Shown here: piece by piece, positions 1 to 7,670 of the stretch
Numbering within the stretch: the first letter of the stretch is position 1
Layout: every line of letters begins with the position of its first letter
Origin: Methylobacteriaceae bacterium
Lineage (GTDB): Bacteria > Pseudomonadota > Alphaproteobacteria > Rhizobiales > Beijerinckiaceae
Length of the DNA: 25,380 bases
Reading direction: 5' to 3'
Assembly: GCA_031272615.1 (NCBI GenBank)
Contig: JAISTL010000239.1
Coordinates: forward strand, 1 to 25,380
The notes under the pieces: model-generated
The model's database searches: none
What the model was told of the DNA's origin: nothing
The model's input: the letters and a program-made list of their open reading frames with translations, nothing else
Made by a program: the position numbers and the translations under genes

Positions 1-571
1 GAATCGGCGAGCCGGTGAACACCTCGATGAGATCGCCGACAAGTTCTATCGCTTCACGAATCCATAATACCCGGGACCGGCCGGAAAACGGCAGGTCCCG
101 CACCGCCCGCCTCGACAGCAGATGAAAGGCGGCGAGCATTCCGGTTTCACCGGGGGCCGGCGAATAATCGCGCTCGGGGTTCACGAGAAACACCGGCGGT
201 TCCGTATTCCACAACAGTGCGGCGGTCTGCTCGAGCGACGCGGTGTCCGCCAATTCCACCGCATCCCGCCCGCGATACCACAACCGCCCGCCCCAAACGC
301 AGGAAACCGCCGGCGCCGGTGCTTCGGACGGCGGGCATCCGGAATCGGGCGCCACGGAGCCGGCCGGATTATGCGCCGGTTTGCCGGCTGCCCGGCGTTT
401 TCCGGCGTTGCGGCCCGCCATGCGCTCGACGTCTTCGCTGTGATAGAGGCTCCTGTGTGACTCCTTCGGGTCGGGTTTGGCGCGTATTTTCCCGCGGCTG
501 ACATTGGCATAAAGGGTTTGCGGCAGAACGCCGAGAATATCCAGGGCCTGGGAAGCGGTCAACCACGCCAT
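1..571 (-). CDS. Citrate synthase-family protein with N-terminal helix-turn-helix, partial (C-terminus off the left edge)
   Basis: An uninterrupted frame runs from ATG at 571 to the window edge, giving 190 residues and no stop. Residues 1-55 form a MerR/excisionase-like DNA-binding module: WLTASQALDILGV, then PQTLYANVSRGKI, then RSLYHSEDVERMAG. A Pro/Ala/Gly-rich linker (about 56-92) follows. From about 95 the citrate synthase fold begins, with GRLWYRGRDAVELADTASLE and TAALLW, which matches the N-terminal large domain of bacterial citrate synthases. This HTH-fused family occurs in alphaproteobacteria, often next to a second citrate synthase gene; that neighbour would lie beyond the edge. An in-frame TGA four codons upstream fixes the start region, and a G-rich stretch (about 578-584) could serve as ribosome-binding site. 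The catalytic His and Asp residues lie outside the window, so catalytic competence cannot be judged. Expected role: acetyl-CoA + oxaloacetate (or propionyl-CoA) condensation in the cytoplasm; the HTH role is unknown. Confidence 0.85.
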   Translation of the reverse strand, partial: MAWLTASQALDILGVLPQTLYANVSRGKIRAKPDPKESHRSLYHSEDVERMAGRNAGKRRAAGKPAHNPAGSVAPDSGCPPSEAPAPAVSCVWGGRLWYRGRDAVELADTASLEQTAALLWNTEPPVFLVNPERDYSPAPGETGMLAAFHLLSRRAVRDLPFSGRSRVLWIREAIELVGDLIEVFTGSPI

Positions 572-659
572 CGATTTTCAACCCCCCGTTTGGTGTTGAG
601 GACAGTCCGAAGCGATCCCGGTTGGAAAGCTCCGCAGGCGCAAGACTACACGTCCTCAG

Positions 660-673
660 GATTGACGTCAATC
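660..673. promoter_or_regulatory. 14-bp perfect palindrome in the divergent gap between the citrate synthase-like gene and ybaK
   Basis: GATTGACGTCAATC is identical on both strands. It lies in the 295-bp non-coding gap 572-866, which holds no credible gene. Nearby are AATCGATT (683-690) and GATT/AATC arms at 687-698, so GATT/AATC half-sites recur. On the minus strand TTGACG (671-666) followed after 17 bp by TAGTCT could be a weak promoter for the citrate synthase-like gene, which would put the palindrome on its -35. A 7-bp inverted repeat TGAGGAC/GTCCTCA (597-603 and 652-658) flanks the leader. Operator function is inferred only; the HTH citrate synthase or an unlinked regulator could bind here. 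Confidence 0.4.
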
Positions 674-866
674 TTCAAGGCTAATCGATTGATGAATCGG
701 CATAAATTAATCATTCTGACGGCCTGGTTCCACTGCTTCGCCCCGGGGAGCATTCCCAACCCATGGCCGCAACGGCCTCATCCCCTGAACCGGAAACCGA
801 TTTTCCTTGTCAGACCGGCCGTTCCGGATTAGGAAGCCGCCGGGGAAACATGAAAGGACCGCGCCC

Positions 867-1367
867 ATGTCATTGGAAAACGCCAGGCGTCACCTCGCCC
901 GTTTCGGCAAGGCCGACAGCATTCTTGAATTCCCGGTGAGCAGCGCCACCGTCCACGACGCGGCGCTGGCTCTCGACACCGAAGACAGGCGCATCGCCAA
1001 AACCCTTTCGTTCCGCGGCGCGGCCGAACCCTCCGCCGCCGGTTTTCCCTGTATATTGGTGGTGGCCGCGGGGGATGCCCGCATCGACAACCGCAAGTTC
1101 CGCGAGCATTTCGGCTTCAAGGCGCGCATGCTCAACGCCGACGAAGCGATTGCGGCCACCGGGCACGCGGTGGGCGGCGTCTGTCCGTTCGGCGTCGACA
1201 ACCCGCTGGCGGACATCTACCTCGATGTGTCGCTCAACCGTTTCACAACGGTGTTCCCGGCCTGCGGCTCCGGCAACTCCGCCATCGAACTCACCATCGA
1301 CGAACTGGAACGCTGCTCCGCGGCCAAGGGCTGGGTTGACGTGTGCAAGGATTGGGAAGGACAGTGA
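867..1367 (+). CDS. YbaK/EbsC-family aminoacyl-tRNA deacylase
   Basis: This 166-residue protein has the length and pattern of the YbaK/ProX editing family, which hydrolyses mischarged aminoacyl-tRNA (for example Cys-tRNA-Pro or Ala-tRNA-Pro) in the cytoplasm. Visible marks are the early KTLSF strand with a conserved lysine (K45), ILVVAAGDARIDNRKF, the GHAVGGVCPFGV loop, and the C-terminal block DVSLNRFTTVFPACGSGNSAIELT followed by DEL. I chose ATG 867 because AAAGGA sits 8 bp upstream and the family starts at about this residue; the frame is open further upstream to 807 without family similarity. The gene is monocistronic: a divergent gene lies upstream and the convergent upp lies downstream. 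Which tRNA it edits cannot be read from the sequence. Confidence 0.88.
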   Translation: MSLENARRHLARFGKADSILEFPVSSATVHDAALALDTEDRRIAKTLSFRGAAEPSAAGFPCILVVAAGDARIDNRKFREHFGFKARMLNADEAIAATGHAVGGVCPFGVDNPLADIYLDVSLNRFTTVFPACGSGNSAIELTIDELERCSAAKGWVDVCKDWEGQ

Positions 1368-1382
1368 TACCCTGTCCTTCCC
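1354..1382. terminator. Perfect 11-bp hairpin across the ybaK stop codon
   Basis: GGGAAGGACAG (1354-1364) pairs perfectly with CTGTCCTTCCC (1372-1382) around a 7-nt loop that contains the TGA stop. No T-tract follows on either strand, so this is not a textbook intrinsic terminator. It lies between convergent ybaK and upp and may act as an mRNA 3'-end stabiliser or a weak bidirectional terminator. Confidence 0.5.
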
Positions 1383-1448
1383 GTGCAACCTCGTCCGCTC
1401 CGGATGCGCCCGGCTTCTGTCACAAATGATTGGTCCGCTTCCGGCCCG

Positions 1449-2102
1449 CTACTTCGTCCCGAACATGCGGTCGCCGGCGTCGCCGAGGCCGGGAACGATA
1501 TAACCGTGGTCATTGAGATGATCGTCAATGGCCGCCGTCCACACCGGCACGTCGGGATGCGCCTCACAGAACGCCAAGATTCCCTCGGGCGCCGCGATGA
1601 GACAGATGAAACGGATATCCCTGGCACCGCGCTTTTTCAGCTGCGCCACGGCGGCAATGGCCGAATGCCCCGTCGCCAGCATCGGGTCCAGCACCATCGT
1701 CAGACGGTCGGCGATGTCACTGGGCGCCTTGAAATAGTATTCCACCGCCTCGAGGGTTTTCGGGTCGCGATACAGGCCGATATGCGCCACGCGGGCCGAC
1801 GGCACCAGGCTCAGCATCCCGTCGAGAAAGCCGACGCCGGCCCGAAGAATCGGGGCGAACACCAGCTTTTTGCCCGAAATCATCGGCGATTTGATTTTGG
1901 CCAGCGGCGTTTCGATATCCACCAGCTCCAACGGCAGTTCCCGGGTGATTTCATAACAAATCAGAGTGCCGATTTCATTGAGAAGCTGGCGGAAATTGCT
2001 CGTCGACCGTTTCACGTCACGAATCAAGGTCAGCTTGTGTTGCACCAGCGGATGATCCACGAGGTGTACATTGGCCGGAATTTCGTTCACAGTCATCGTC
2101 AT
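1449..2102 (-). CDS. upp: Uracil phosphoribosyltransferase
   Basis: This enzyme converts uracil and PRPP to UMP and PPi in pyrimidine salvage. The 217-residue length is slightly above the usual 208-210. Diagnostic blocks are [13 protein letters not shown] near the N-terminus, [16 protein letters not shown], the PRPP loop [11 protein letters not shown], and the uracil-binding C-terminus [17 protein letters not shown]. The ATG at 2102 has GGGAGG with about 5 bp spacing; a second ATG two codons in (2096) is less well placed. The gene lies downstream of the PotF-like gene on the same strand but is separated from it by a strong hairpin, so it probably has its own promoter or depends on read-through. 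All signature residues of the family appear intact. Confidence 0.95.
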   Translation of the reverse strand: MTMTVNEIPANVHLVDHPLVQHKLTLIRDVKRSTSNFRQLLNEIGTLICYEITRELPLELVDIETPLAKIKSPMISGKKLVFAPILRAGVGFLDGMLSLVPSARVAHIGLYRDPKTLEAVEYYFKAPSDIADRLTMVLDPMLATGHSAIAAVAQLKKRGARDIRFICLIAAPEGILAFCEAHPDVPVWTAAIDDHLNDHGYIVPGLGDAGDRMFGTK

Positions 2103-2199
2103 GGAAGCCTCCCGAAGATAAAGATCGTGTTGTTTTCAGTCTTATAACGGGGCCTCGGGGCAGTTTCCACGCCTGTTTTTTTCAAAACGCATTTTCCAG

Positions 2200-2229
2200 T
2201 GGGTTACGGAGAAAAACCTCCGTAACCCA
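2200..2229 (-). terminator. 12-bp stem-loop after the polyamine-binding protein gene
   Basis: TGGGTTACGGAG (2200-2211) and CTCCGTAACCCA (2218-2229) form a perfect 12-bp stem with a 6-nt loop. It sits 40 bp past the stop of the PotF-like gene and before upp. On the minus strand the following bases are A-rich rather than T-rich, so termination without a U-tract, or 3'-end protection, is more likely than a classical terminator. Confidence 0.6.
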
Positions 2230-2268
2230 TGCTCCATCACCCGCCGGCGCCGGGCCCATGCCGCCGGT

Positions 2269-3360
2269 TCAAAGGCCCGATTTGATCTGGGTCCACAACC
2301 GGGTTGTGTAGCGCTGGGATTTCGCGCCGTAAACGGTGTTGACGAACAGCCGCTTCATGACATCCTCGCCGGGATACACGCCGGGGTCGTCAAGAAGCTC
2401 TTTGTTGACCAACTCCTTGGCGGCGAGAACCCCCGAGGCGAAGCTGACGAAGTTGGAATTGGCCGCCGCCACTTCCGGACGCAACAGATAGTTGATAAAG
2501 GCATGGGCCTCGTCGGGATGGGGAGCGTCCGCCGGAATCACCAGGTTGTCAAACCAGATCATCGCGCCTTCCTTGGGAATGACATAGCGGATGTTCACGC
2601 CGTTCTTCGCTTCCTCGGCGCGGTTCCTGGCCTGGAGCATATCGCCGGAATAGCCGACCGCCAGGCAGATGCTGCCGTTGGCCAGCATATCGATGTATTC
2701 CGAGGAGTGGAACTTGGTGATGTTCTTGCGGATGGGCATCAGAGCTTCGGCGGCCTTGCGCAAATCGGCTTCGTTTTTGGAATCCGGGTCGAGGCCGATA
2801 TAGTTCAACAGCGTCGGGAACATGTCCTCGGAGCTGTCCAGCATGTATACCCCGCAGGGGTACAGCTTGTCGGAGTATTCCTGTTTGAACACCAGGTCCC
2901 AGCTGTCAACCGGAGCGGTGTCGCCGAGGATCTTCAGCACGGAGTCCTCGTTGTAGGCGTAGCCGGTGGTGCCCCACATATAGTTGACGGCATACCGGTT
3001 TCCGGGGTCGTAGGTGGCCAGACGTTCCGCGATGTCCGGCCAGACGTTCTTCAAATTGGGCAGCTTGGTTTTGTCCAAGGGCAGCAGGACATTGGTGGGA
3101 ATCAGACGCTGGATGAACGGCGCCGACGGCACAACGACATCGTAGTTTGATTTTCCCGCCAGCAGCTTGGTTTCAACGATTTCATTGTTGTCATAGGTGT
3201 CGTAGACGACCTTGATGCCGGTTTCCTTGGTGAAATTTTCGAGCACTTGCGGATCGACGTAATCCGACCAGTTATAGACATTGACGACTCGTTCCTGAGC
3301 AACGGCAGTCGTTGAGAAAACGAACCCGATGGCACATAACGCCAGATTTTTACGGATCAT
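2269..3360 (-). CDS. Polyamine (putrescine/spermidine) ABC transporter substrate-binding protein, PotF-like
   Basis: This 363-residue periplasmic binding protein has an N-terminal signal peptide (hydrophobic LALCAIGFVFSTTAVA, cleavage probably after AVA near residue 21). The mature start VVNVYNWSDYVDP is typical of PotD/PotF, where the WSDY block lines the polyamine pocket. Other family marks are DVVVPSAPFIQRLI, NYMWGTTGYAYN, LAVGYSGDMLQA, GAMIWFDNLVIP and the C-terminal TRLWTQIKSG. I chose ATG 3360, which has AAGGAGGG about 9 bp upstream; a GTG 24 bp earlier would lengthen the leader. No PotA ATPase or PotB/C permease is adjacent, so this is an orphan binding protein that must use a transporter encoded elsewhere. 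The 192-bp upstream gap (3361-3552) carries a GGACG/CGTCC inverted repeat near 3444-3464 and a TTGACG (minus strand, 3507-3502) that could be a -35. Confidence 0.9.
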   Translation of the reverse strand: MIRKNLALCAIGFVFSTTAVAQERVVNVYNWSDYVDPQVLENFTKETGIKVVYDTYDNNEIVETKLLAGKSNYDVVVPSAPFIQRLIPTNVLLPLDKTKLPNLKNVWPDIAERLATYDPGNRYAVNYMWGTTGYAYNEDSVLKILGDTAPVDSWDLVFKQEYSDKLYPCGVYMLDSSEDMFPTLLNYIGLDPDSKNEADLRKAAEALMPIRKNITKFHSSEYIDMLANGSICLAVGYSGDMLQARNRAEEAKNGVNIRYVIPKEGAMIWFDNLVIPADAPHPDEAHAFINYLLRPEVAAANSNFVSFASGVLAAKELVNKELLDDPGVYPGEDVMKRLFVNTVYGAKSQRYTTRLWTQIKSGL

Positions 3361-3552
3361 CGCGCGCTTACCCTCCTTTGACACTCAAGTTCAAGAAAAG
3401 GCGGGCGGTTCATTCCGTTCCGGAGAACAACGCCCATTCAAACGGACGGTGGTACACCTCGTCCAATACCGCCATGTTTACAAATATTAATTTCGCCCCG
3501 GCGTCAACATAACAAATATAAGTATAGGGTGGGAAATCCAAAAGAAAACCGT

Positions 3553-4893
3553 TTATTCATGAAAAGCCCGGTCTTCGGGGAGCGGACGGATGCCGCCGAA
3601 CACCCTGCGGCCGCTGACATAAGTCGCCGCCACCGCCCGTTCGTCGCCGAGAATCATCTGCACGAACAGTTGTTCCGCAAGGCTTTCACAGGTTGCCATC
3701 CGGCGGCGAATCAGCGGAGTGGAAAACAGATCGAGAATCACCACATCCGCCTCCATCCCGGCTTCGAGCGAACCGACCCTGTCGTCCAGGTACAACGCCC
3801 GGGCGGCGCCGCGGGTCGCCAGATAGAACGCTTTCACCGGCGACAGGGCATAGCCGTTCAACTGGGCGACCTTGTAGGCCTCCGCCATGCAGCGAAGCGG
3901 CGAAAAGCTGTCGCCGCCGCCGATATCCGTCGCCAGTCCGGTCCTTATCGGAGCGCGCCCGTCCATGTAACTCCGGCGGATATCGAAACAGCCGCTGCCG
4001 ACGAAGAGATTGGAATTCGGGCAATGGGCGATGGCGGCGCCGGTTTCCCGGAACAGGTCCCACTCTCTTTCGCTCATATGAATGCCGTGCCCGTAAATCG
4101 CCCTGGGCCGCATCAGCCCGTACCGCGCATAAACATCGGCATAATCCGCGCAATCGGGGAAGAGCTCCCGCACCCGGTCTATCTCCCGCGGGTTTTCCGA
4201 AATATGCGATTGAATCAGCATGTCCGGGTGTTCAGCCGCCAGCGCCGCGCACACCTCCAGTTGTTCCGGGCTGGATGTCAGCGCAAAGCGTGGAGTCATC
4301 ACATATTCGAACCGCCCGGTTTTGTGCCGGCGGTGTATCAGCCGCTTTGAGTCGTCATAGGCCTTCTGGGGGGTGTCGAGCAGCCAGGGCGGCGCGTTGC
4401 GGTCCATCAGCACCTTGCCGGCCATCAGCCGCATGGCGTAGGGTTCCGCCGCCGCAAACAGCGCGTCGACGGATTGCGGAAACACGGTGCAGAACACGCA
4501 CGCCGAGGTGATGCCGTTTCGAAAGCATTCGCCGAGATAAACCCCGGCGATGCGGGCGGCGTACTCCGGGTCACGAAACCGGCCTTCTTCAGGAAACGCA
4601 TATTTTTCCAGCCATTCCAGCAATTGCGTGCCGTAGGAGGCGATGATTCCGGTTTGCGGATAATGAACGTGGCAATCGATAAACCCGGGAAGAATCAAGC
4701 CGCCGGGATACTCCTCCAGCCGCTCGCCGGCATCGAGTTCCCCAAGCGCCTCTCCGGCCGGACGGACTTCGCGAATCAGGCCGTCTTCCATGCGCACAAT
4801 CGAGTCTTCGTGATAATGAACGGCGGCATCGTCACCGATCACGAACGGGTCGCCCTGAAAGGTCAGAACCGCACCGCGCACCGCTGTTTTCAT
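3553..4893 (-). CDS. guaD: Guanine deaminase (amidohydrolase family)
   Basis: It hydrolyses guanine to xanthine and ammonia in cytoplasmic purine catabolism. The 446-residue protein carries the full metal-dependent amidohydrolase set: LPGFIDCHVHYPQT (metal ligands H75 and H77), QSHISEN (H230 and catalytic E233), YGHGIHMSE (H269/H272 region), HCPNSNLFVGSG, and the final ligand in TDIGGGDSFS (D323). The HVHYPQT and CPNSNLFVGSG blocks separate guanine deaminases from other amidohydrolases. ATG 4893 is preferred because GGAGA lies about 8 bp before it; ATG 4899 would leave almost no spacing. The upstream TerC-family gene ends 27 bp before this start, so the two are probably cotranscribed. With upp nearby, the area is weighted towards nucleobase metabolism. 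Confidence 0.93.
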   Translation of the reverse strand: MKTAVRGAVLTFQGDPFVIGDDAAVHYHEDSIVRMEDGLIREVRPAGEALGELDAGERLEEYPGGLILPGFIDCHVHYPQTGIIASYGTQLLEWLEKYAFPEEGRFRDPEYAARIAGVYLGECFRNGITSACVFCTVFPQSVDALFAAAEPYAMRLMAGKVLMDRNAPPWLLDTPQKAYDDSKRLIHRRHKTGRFEYVMTPRFALTSSPEQLEVCAALAAEHPDMLIQSHISENPREIDRVRELFPDCADYADVYARYGLMRPRAIYGHGIHMSEREWDLFRETGAAIAHCPNSNLFVGSGCFDIRRSYMDGRAPIRTGLATDIGGGDSFSPLRCMAEAYKVAQLNGYALSPVKAFYLATRGAARALYLDDRVGSLEAGMEADVVILDLFSTPLIRRRMATCESLAEQLFVQMILGDERAVAATYVSGRRVFGGIRPLPEDRAFHE

Positions 4894-4920
4894 CGGCATC
4901 TCTCCGGGACAACACAACCG

Positions 4921-5682
4921 TCAGGCCGGCGCCCCCCTCGCGGCCAGCTGCCTGCGGACACAACCGGCAACAATGATCGCCAGGGCGCCGGCAACTCCCG
5001 CGCCATAATGCAAAAGCGCCACCGGTTCAAGTGTCGCGGTTCCGCCCGCAACCGCCTTGACCGTGTACCATGGGGAACCGAGAAATTTGAGAAACTCCCG
5101 GTCGCCGACGATCATTTCCGCGGCAATCCAGCCGAGCAGCGCCGCGCCGGCCCAGATGAACACGGGAAACCGCCGGATGATGTTCAGCAGCAGCGCCGAA
5201 CCGCTGACAATCAACGGAATCGACAGCAGCAACCCGAAGACGAACAGGCTGCAATGCCCCCCTGCCGCCGCGACGATAGCCACCACATTGTCCAGGCTCA
5301 TCACGGCATCAGCCAACGCGATGGTCATCACCGCTCCCCACAGCGTTGTGCTGCCCTTGACATCATGGGCGTCGTCATGGTGGTCGATCAGCAGTTTGAA
5401 GGCGATCCAGAACAACAACAGGCCGCCGCCGAATTTCAGATACGGCACCTGAGTGATGAGATAGGAAAACACAAACGCAAACAGAATGCGCAGCCCCACC
5501 GCCGCCCCCGCGCCGGCAAACATCCCGATCTTTCTCTGGTTTTCCGGCAATGACCGGCACGCCATGGCGATGACGACGGCGTTGTCGCCCGACAACAGCA
5601 GATCGATCCAGATAATCTGCAAAACCTTTAGGAAATAGGTCGGGGTAAGGAGTTCGGAAAAAGCGGAAATAAACGTATCCAT
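4921..5682 (-). CDS. TerC-family integral membrane protein (YjbE-like)
   Basis: This 253-residue protein has about seven hydrophobic segments. It contains the two signature acidic motifs of the TerC family inside membrane helices: LLLSGDNAVVIAMA (D33, N34) and ALADAVMSLDNVVAIV (D126, D131, N132). Members of the family are linked to manganese or other metal export, often at or after protein secretion; the substrate here is not provable. A His/Asp cluster (HHDDAHD, 101-107) lies in the loop between the halves and could bind metal. ATG 5682 is chosen because AGCAGGA precedes it at about 5 bp and the frame upstream, open to 5805, is not membrane-like. The gene is divergent from the methyltransferase gene and probably forms a short operon with guaD. 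I see no recognisable yybP-ykoY-type manganese riboswitch in the short leader. Confidence 0.9.
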   Translation of the reverse strand: MDTFISAFSELLTPTYFLKVLQIIWIDLLLSGDNAVVIAMACRSLPENQRKIGMFAGAGAAVGLRILFAFVFSYLITQVPYLKFGGGLLLFWIAFKLLIDHHDDAHDVKGSTTLWGAVMTIALADAVMSLDNVVAIVAAAGGHCSLFVFGLLLSIPLIVSGSALLLNIIRRFPVFIWAGAALLGWIAAEMIVGDREFLKFLGSPWYTVKAVAGGTATLEPVALLHYGAGVAGALAIIVAGCVRRQLAARGAPA

Positions 5683-5737
5683 GGCATCCTGCTGCGTGAC
5701 GGGGTGAACCGGTCGTGGCGGCAACGGGTTCAAGGCG

Positions 5738-5766
5738 TTGCCATTTTTTCTGTTCCGGCATATGGT
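5738..5766 (+). promoter_or_regulatory. Candidate sigma70 promoter for the methyltransferase gene
   Basis: TTGCCA (5738-5743), a 17-bp spacer and TATGGT (5761-5766) face the methyltransferase ATG at 5842. The predicted start near 5773 leaves a leader of about 70 nt. It overlaps the region of the opposing terC promoter. Confidence 0.35.
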
Positions 5767-5773
5767 ATTGTCC

Positions 5774-5801
5774 GATATAGTGCGTTCAACGTACCTGCCA
5801 A
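5774..5801 (-). promoter_or_regulatory. Candidate sigma70 promoter for terC-guaD
   Basis: On the minus strand TTGGCA (5801-5796), a 16-bp spacer and TATATC (5779-5774) point towards the TerC-family start at 5682. The leader would be about 85 nt. The match is moderate; only the spacing and orientation support it. Confidence 0.35.
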
Positions 5802-5841
5802 CCACGAGAACCCATCAAGGGGCAAAACAAGAGAAAATCGA

Positions 5842-6891
5842 ATGACGGACAACAACGGCAAGACGGCGCCCGCCTTCCCCATGACCTGGGAACAGGCGGT
5901 GGAGTGGCTGCGCTCTCAACCGGACCGGCAGGAGCTGGTGCGCTCCTGCTATTTCGACGACCCCCTGGAGGCGGCGGCGGCGCGATTCCATGACAGCGAG
6001 GAGTGGGCGGCGACAAGAAAGCTCATTCCGGCGACTCCCGGAACGGTTCTGGATATCGGCGCCGGGCGCGGCATCAGCTCATACGCCCTCGCCCGGGACG
6101 GCTGGCGGGTGACCGCCCTCGAACCCGACCCCAGCGCTCTTGTCGGGGCCGGCGCCATTGAAACGCTGAAAACCGCAAGCGGCCTGCCGATCGAGATTGT
6201 GGGTGAATGGGGCGAAGCCCTGCCGTTTCCGGATGCCCGGTTTGATTTGATCCACTGCCGCCAGGTGCTGCACCATGCCCTGAATCTGGAGACCTTCCTC
6301 AAGGAGGCGGCCCGGGTGCTGAAACCCGGCGGCTGGTTCATCGCCACCCGGGAACATGTCGCCGACACTCCCGAAGGACTTGCAGTGTTTCTTCGATACC
6401 ATGATCTCCACCGTTTTTACGGCGGAGAAAACGCCTTTCCCCTGAGCACCTATCTCGCCGCGGTGGACAATGCCGGCTTGGAATTCACCGGGATTCTCAC
6501 CCCCTTCGACAGCCCGGTCAATTATTTCCCGGCGACGCCCGACGAAATCATCAACACGATGAAAACTCTCTGGCACTGGAAGCACGAGCCGGCGGGTGCG
6601 GAACTCGCCGCCAATGCCCGGAAAAGCTACACCATTCCGGGGCGCCTCTATACCTTCACGGCACGAAAACCGTCGTCCGACACCCGGGAGGATTTGACGG
6701 GACCGGCGCTGTCCCACCGCTTGATGGTGCAGGCGCTCACCGACAACTATGAGTCGCGGCTCCGTTCCCTTGAAGCGCGACTCGTTGAAAACGAACGCAA
6801 ATTCGACCTGCAGCTGGCAGCGCTGCGCCAAGACCTCGCTCATCCGTGGAGTACGATGACCAGACACCTCCGGAGCAAACTGTCGCAATGA
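5842..6891 (+). CDS. SAM-dependent class I methyltransferase with C-terminal coiled coil
   Basis: A 349-residue protein with a methyltransferase-11-type core at about residues 60-180. Motif I is TVLDIGAGRGISSYAL (SAM glycine loop), the acidic end of strand 2 is TALEPDPSAL, the motif IV region is RFDLIHCRQVLHHA, and VLKPGGWFIATREHV closes the core. A less conserved domain (190-290) may bind the acceptor. The last 60 residues are heptad-like and charged (ESRLRSLEARLVENERKFD), suggesting a coiled coil for oligomerisation. I chose ATG 5842 because the core fits and the frame upstream overlaps the divergent promoter region; the Shine-Dalgarno signal (AAGAGAAAA) is weak. The acceptor is not identifiable. 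The GntR gene converges on it 36 bp downstream. Confidence 0.85.
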   Translation: MTDNNGKTAPAFPMTWEQAVEWLRSQPDRQELVRSCYFDDPLEAAAARFHDSEEWAATRKLIPATPGTVLDIGAGRGISSYALARDGWRVTALEPDPSALVGAGAIETLKTASGLPIEIVGEWGEALPFPDARFDLIHCRQVLHHALNLETFLKEAARVLKPGGWFIATREHVADTPEGLAVFLRYHDLHRFYGGENAFPLSTYLAAVDNAGLEFTGILTPFDSPVNYFPATPDEIINTMKTLWHWKHEPAGAELAANARKSYTIPGRLYTFTARKPSSDTREDLTGPALSHRLMVQALTDNYESRLRSLEARLVENERKFDLQLAALRQDLAHPWSTMTRHLRSKLSQ

Positions 6892-6927
6892 ACGCCTGCG
6901 AATCCAATCCCCGCGCGTTCCTTGGGG

Positions 6928-7635
6928 TTACCCCGTAAACAGATCGGGGTATTGGCCGGCGAGAATCGGCAGCGACACCTGCAGCTCGTTCATATGGGTG
7001 CGCATGGCGGTTTCCGCCTCATCGGGGGAATGCCCCTGAATCGCCGAAACAATCCCGGCGTGCTGGCGGATCAGAACGCCGATGGGCGTGGCGTCCGGCA
7101 ACGACAGGAACCGCACCCGATCGGTCTGCGCCTTCAGGTTGTCGAGCACCCGCCAGGCGTTCTCACGACCGGCCGTTTTCGCCAGCGTCTGGTGGAACAA
7201 TTCATCGAGTCGCAGAAACTCGACATTGTTGTTGTCTTTTTCCGTCCGTTGCTGTTCGAGAATGATGCCTTCGAGAGTTTGGATCGCCTCGTGGGCGGCG
7301 CTCTCCGCCGCCGAGCGCACCAGAGCCACCTCGATGGCGGTGCGCAGAAAGTGTGCGTCGCTCACCTCCTGCAGTGAAATCAACCGCACATAACTGCCGC
7401 GCTGCGGGCGGATTTCCAGCAGTTCCGCCTCCTCCAGCTTGATGAACGCCTCGCGGACCGGCTGTTTGGACACCCCGAACTGCCGGGCGATGTCGGTCTC
7501 CGACAGCGGCGTCCCGGGGCGCAGCTGCATCTGCACGATCGCCTTGCGGATGGCGGCGAAAATGCGCCCGCTCGCCTTTGCCAGGCGGGGATAGCGATCA
7601 TCCTGGATGTCTACAGGTGAGAAAACAAAAGCCAT
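6928..7635 (-). CDS. GntR-family transcriptional regulator, FadR/FCD subfamily (probable hexuronate repressor)
   Basis: A 235-residue regulator. Residues 23-85 form the GntR winged helix (GRIFAAIRKAI, PLSETDIARQFGVSKQPVREA, and the wing around RPQRGSYV). Residues 95-218 form an all-helical FCD ligand domain with the usual metal-binding set: D144 and H148 in DELFHQTL, H192 in RQHAGI, and H214 in MRTHM. Family members of this type (UxuR, ExuR) bind hexuronates or mannonate-like effectors and release DNA on binding. Divergent uxuB and the TRAP-uxuA unit share a promoter block (7664-7693 and 9691-9720), so this protein is the obvious candidate to control both and itself. There is no Shine-Dalgarno sequence before ATG 7635; the predicted promoter would start transcription at or next to the ATG, implying a leaderless mRNA. 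Confidence 0.92.
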   Translation of the reverse strand: MAFVFSPVDIQDDRYPRLAKASGRIFAAIRKAIVQMQLRPGTPLSETDIARQFGVSKQPVREAFIKLEEAELLEIRPQRGSYVRLISLQEVSDAHFLRTAIEVALVRSAAESAAHEAIQTLEGIILEQQRTEKDNNNVEFLRLDELFHQTLAKTAGRENAWRVLDNLKAQTDRVRFLSLPDATPIGVLIRQHAGIVSAIQGHSPDEAETAMRTHMNELQVSLPILAGQYPDLFTG

Positions 7636-7641
7636 AGGAAC

Positions 7642-7670
7642 AATTTACTCGATAAAATCACGCTTGACAA
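7642..7670 (-). promoter_or_regulatory. Candidate gntR promoter giving a leaderless transcript
   Basis: On the minus strand TTGTCA (7670-7665), 17 bp, then TAAATT (7647-7642). Only six bases separate the -10 from the ATG at 7635, so the expected start site is the start codon itself. The -35 lies on the same bases, opposite strand, as the -35 of the uxuB-side promoter, so one bound regulator would block both. Confidence 0.45.

Noticed and set aside
2..67. A short plus-strand frame at the left edge ending in TAA, which could be the tail of a gene
   Set aside because: The minus-strand citrate synthase-like frame covers the same bases with clear family similarity.
122..832. Several overlapping frames on both strands near the left end
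   Set aside because: They are shadows of the partial HTH-citrate synthase gene or lie in the non-coding gap; none has a ribosome-binding site or family similarity.
4474..5553. A 359-residue plus-strand open frame across guaD and the TerC-family gene
   Set aside because: Low-complexity, overlaps two well-supported minus-strand genes, no family features.
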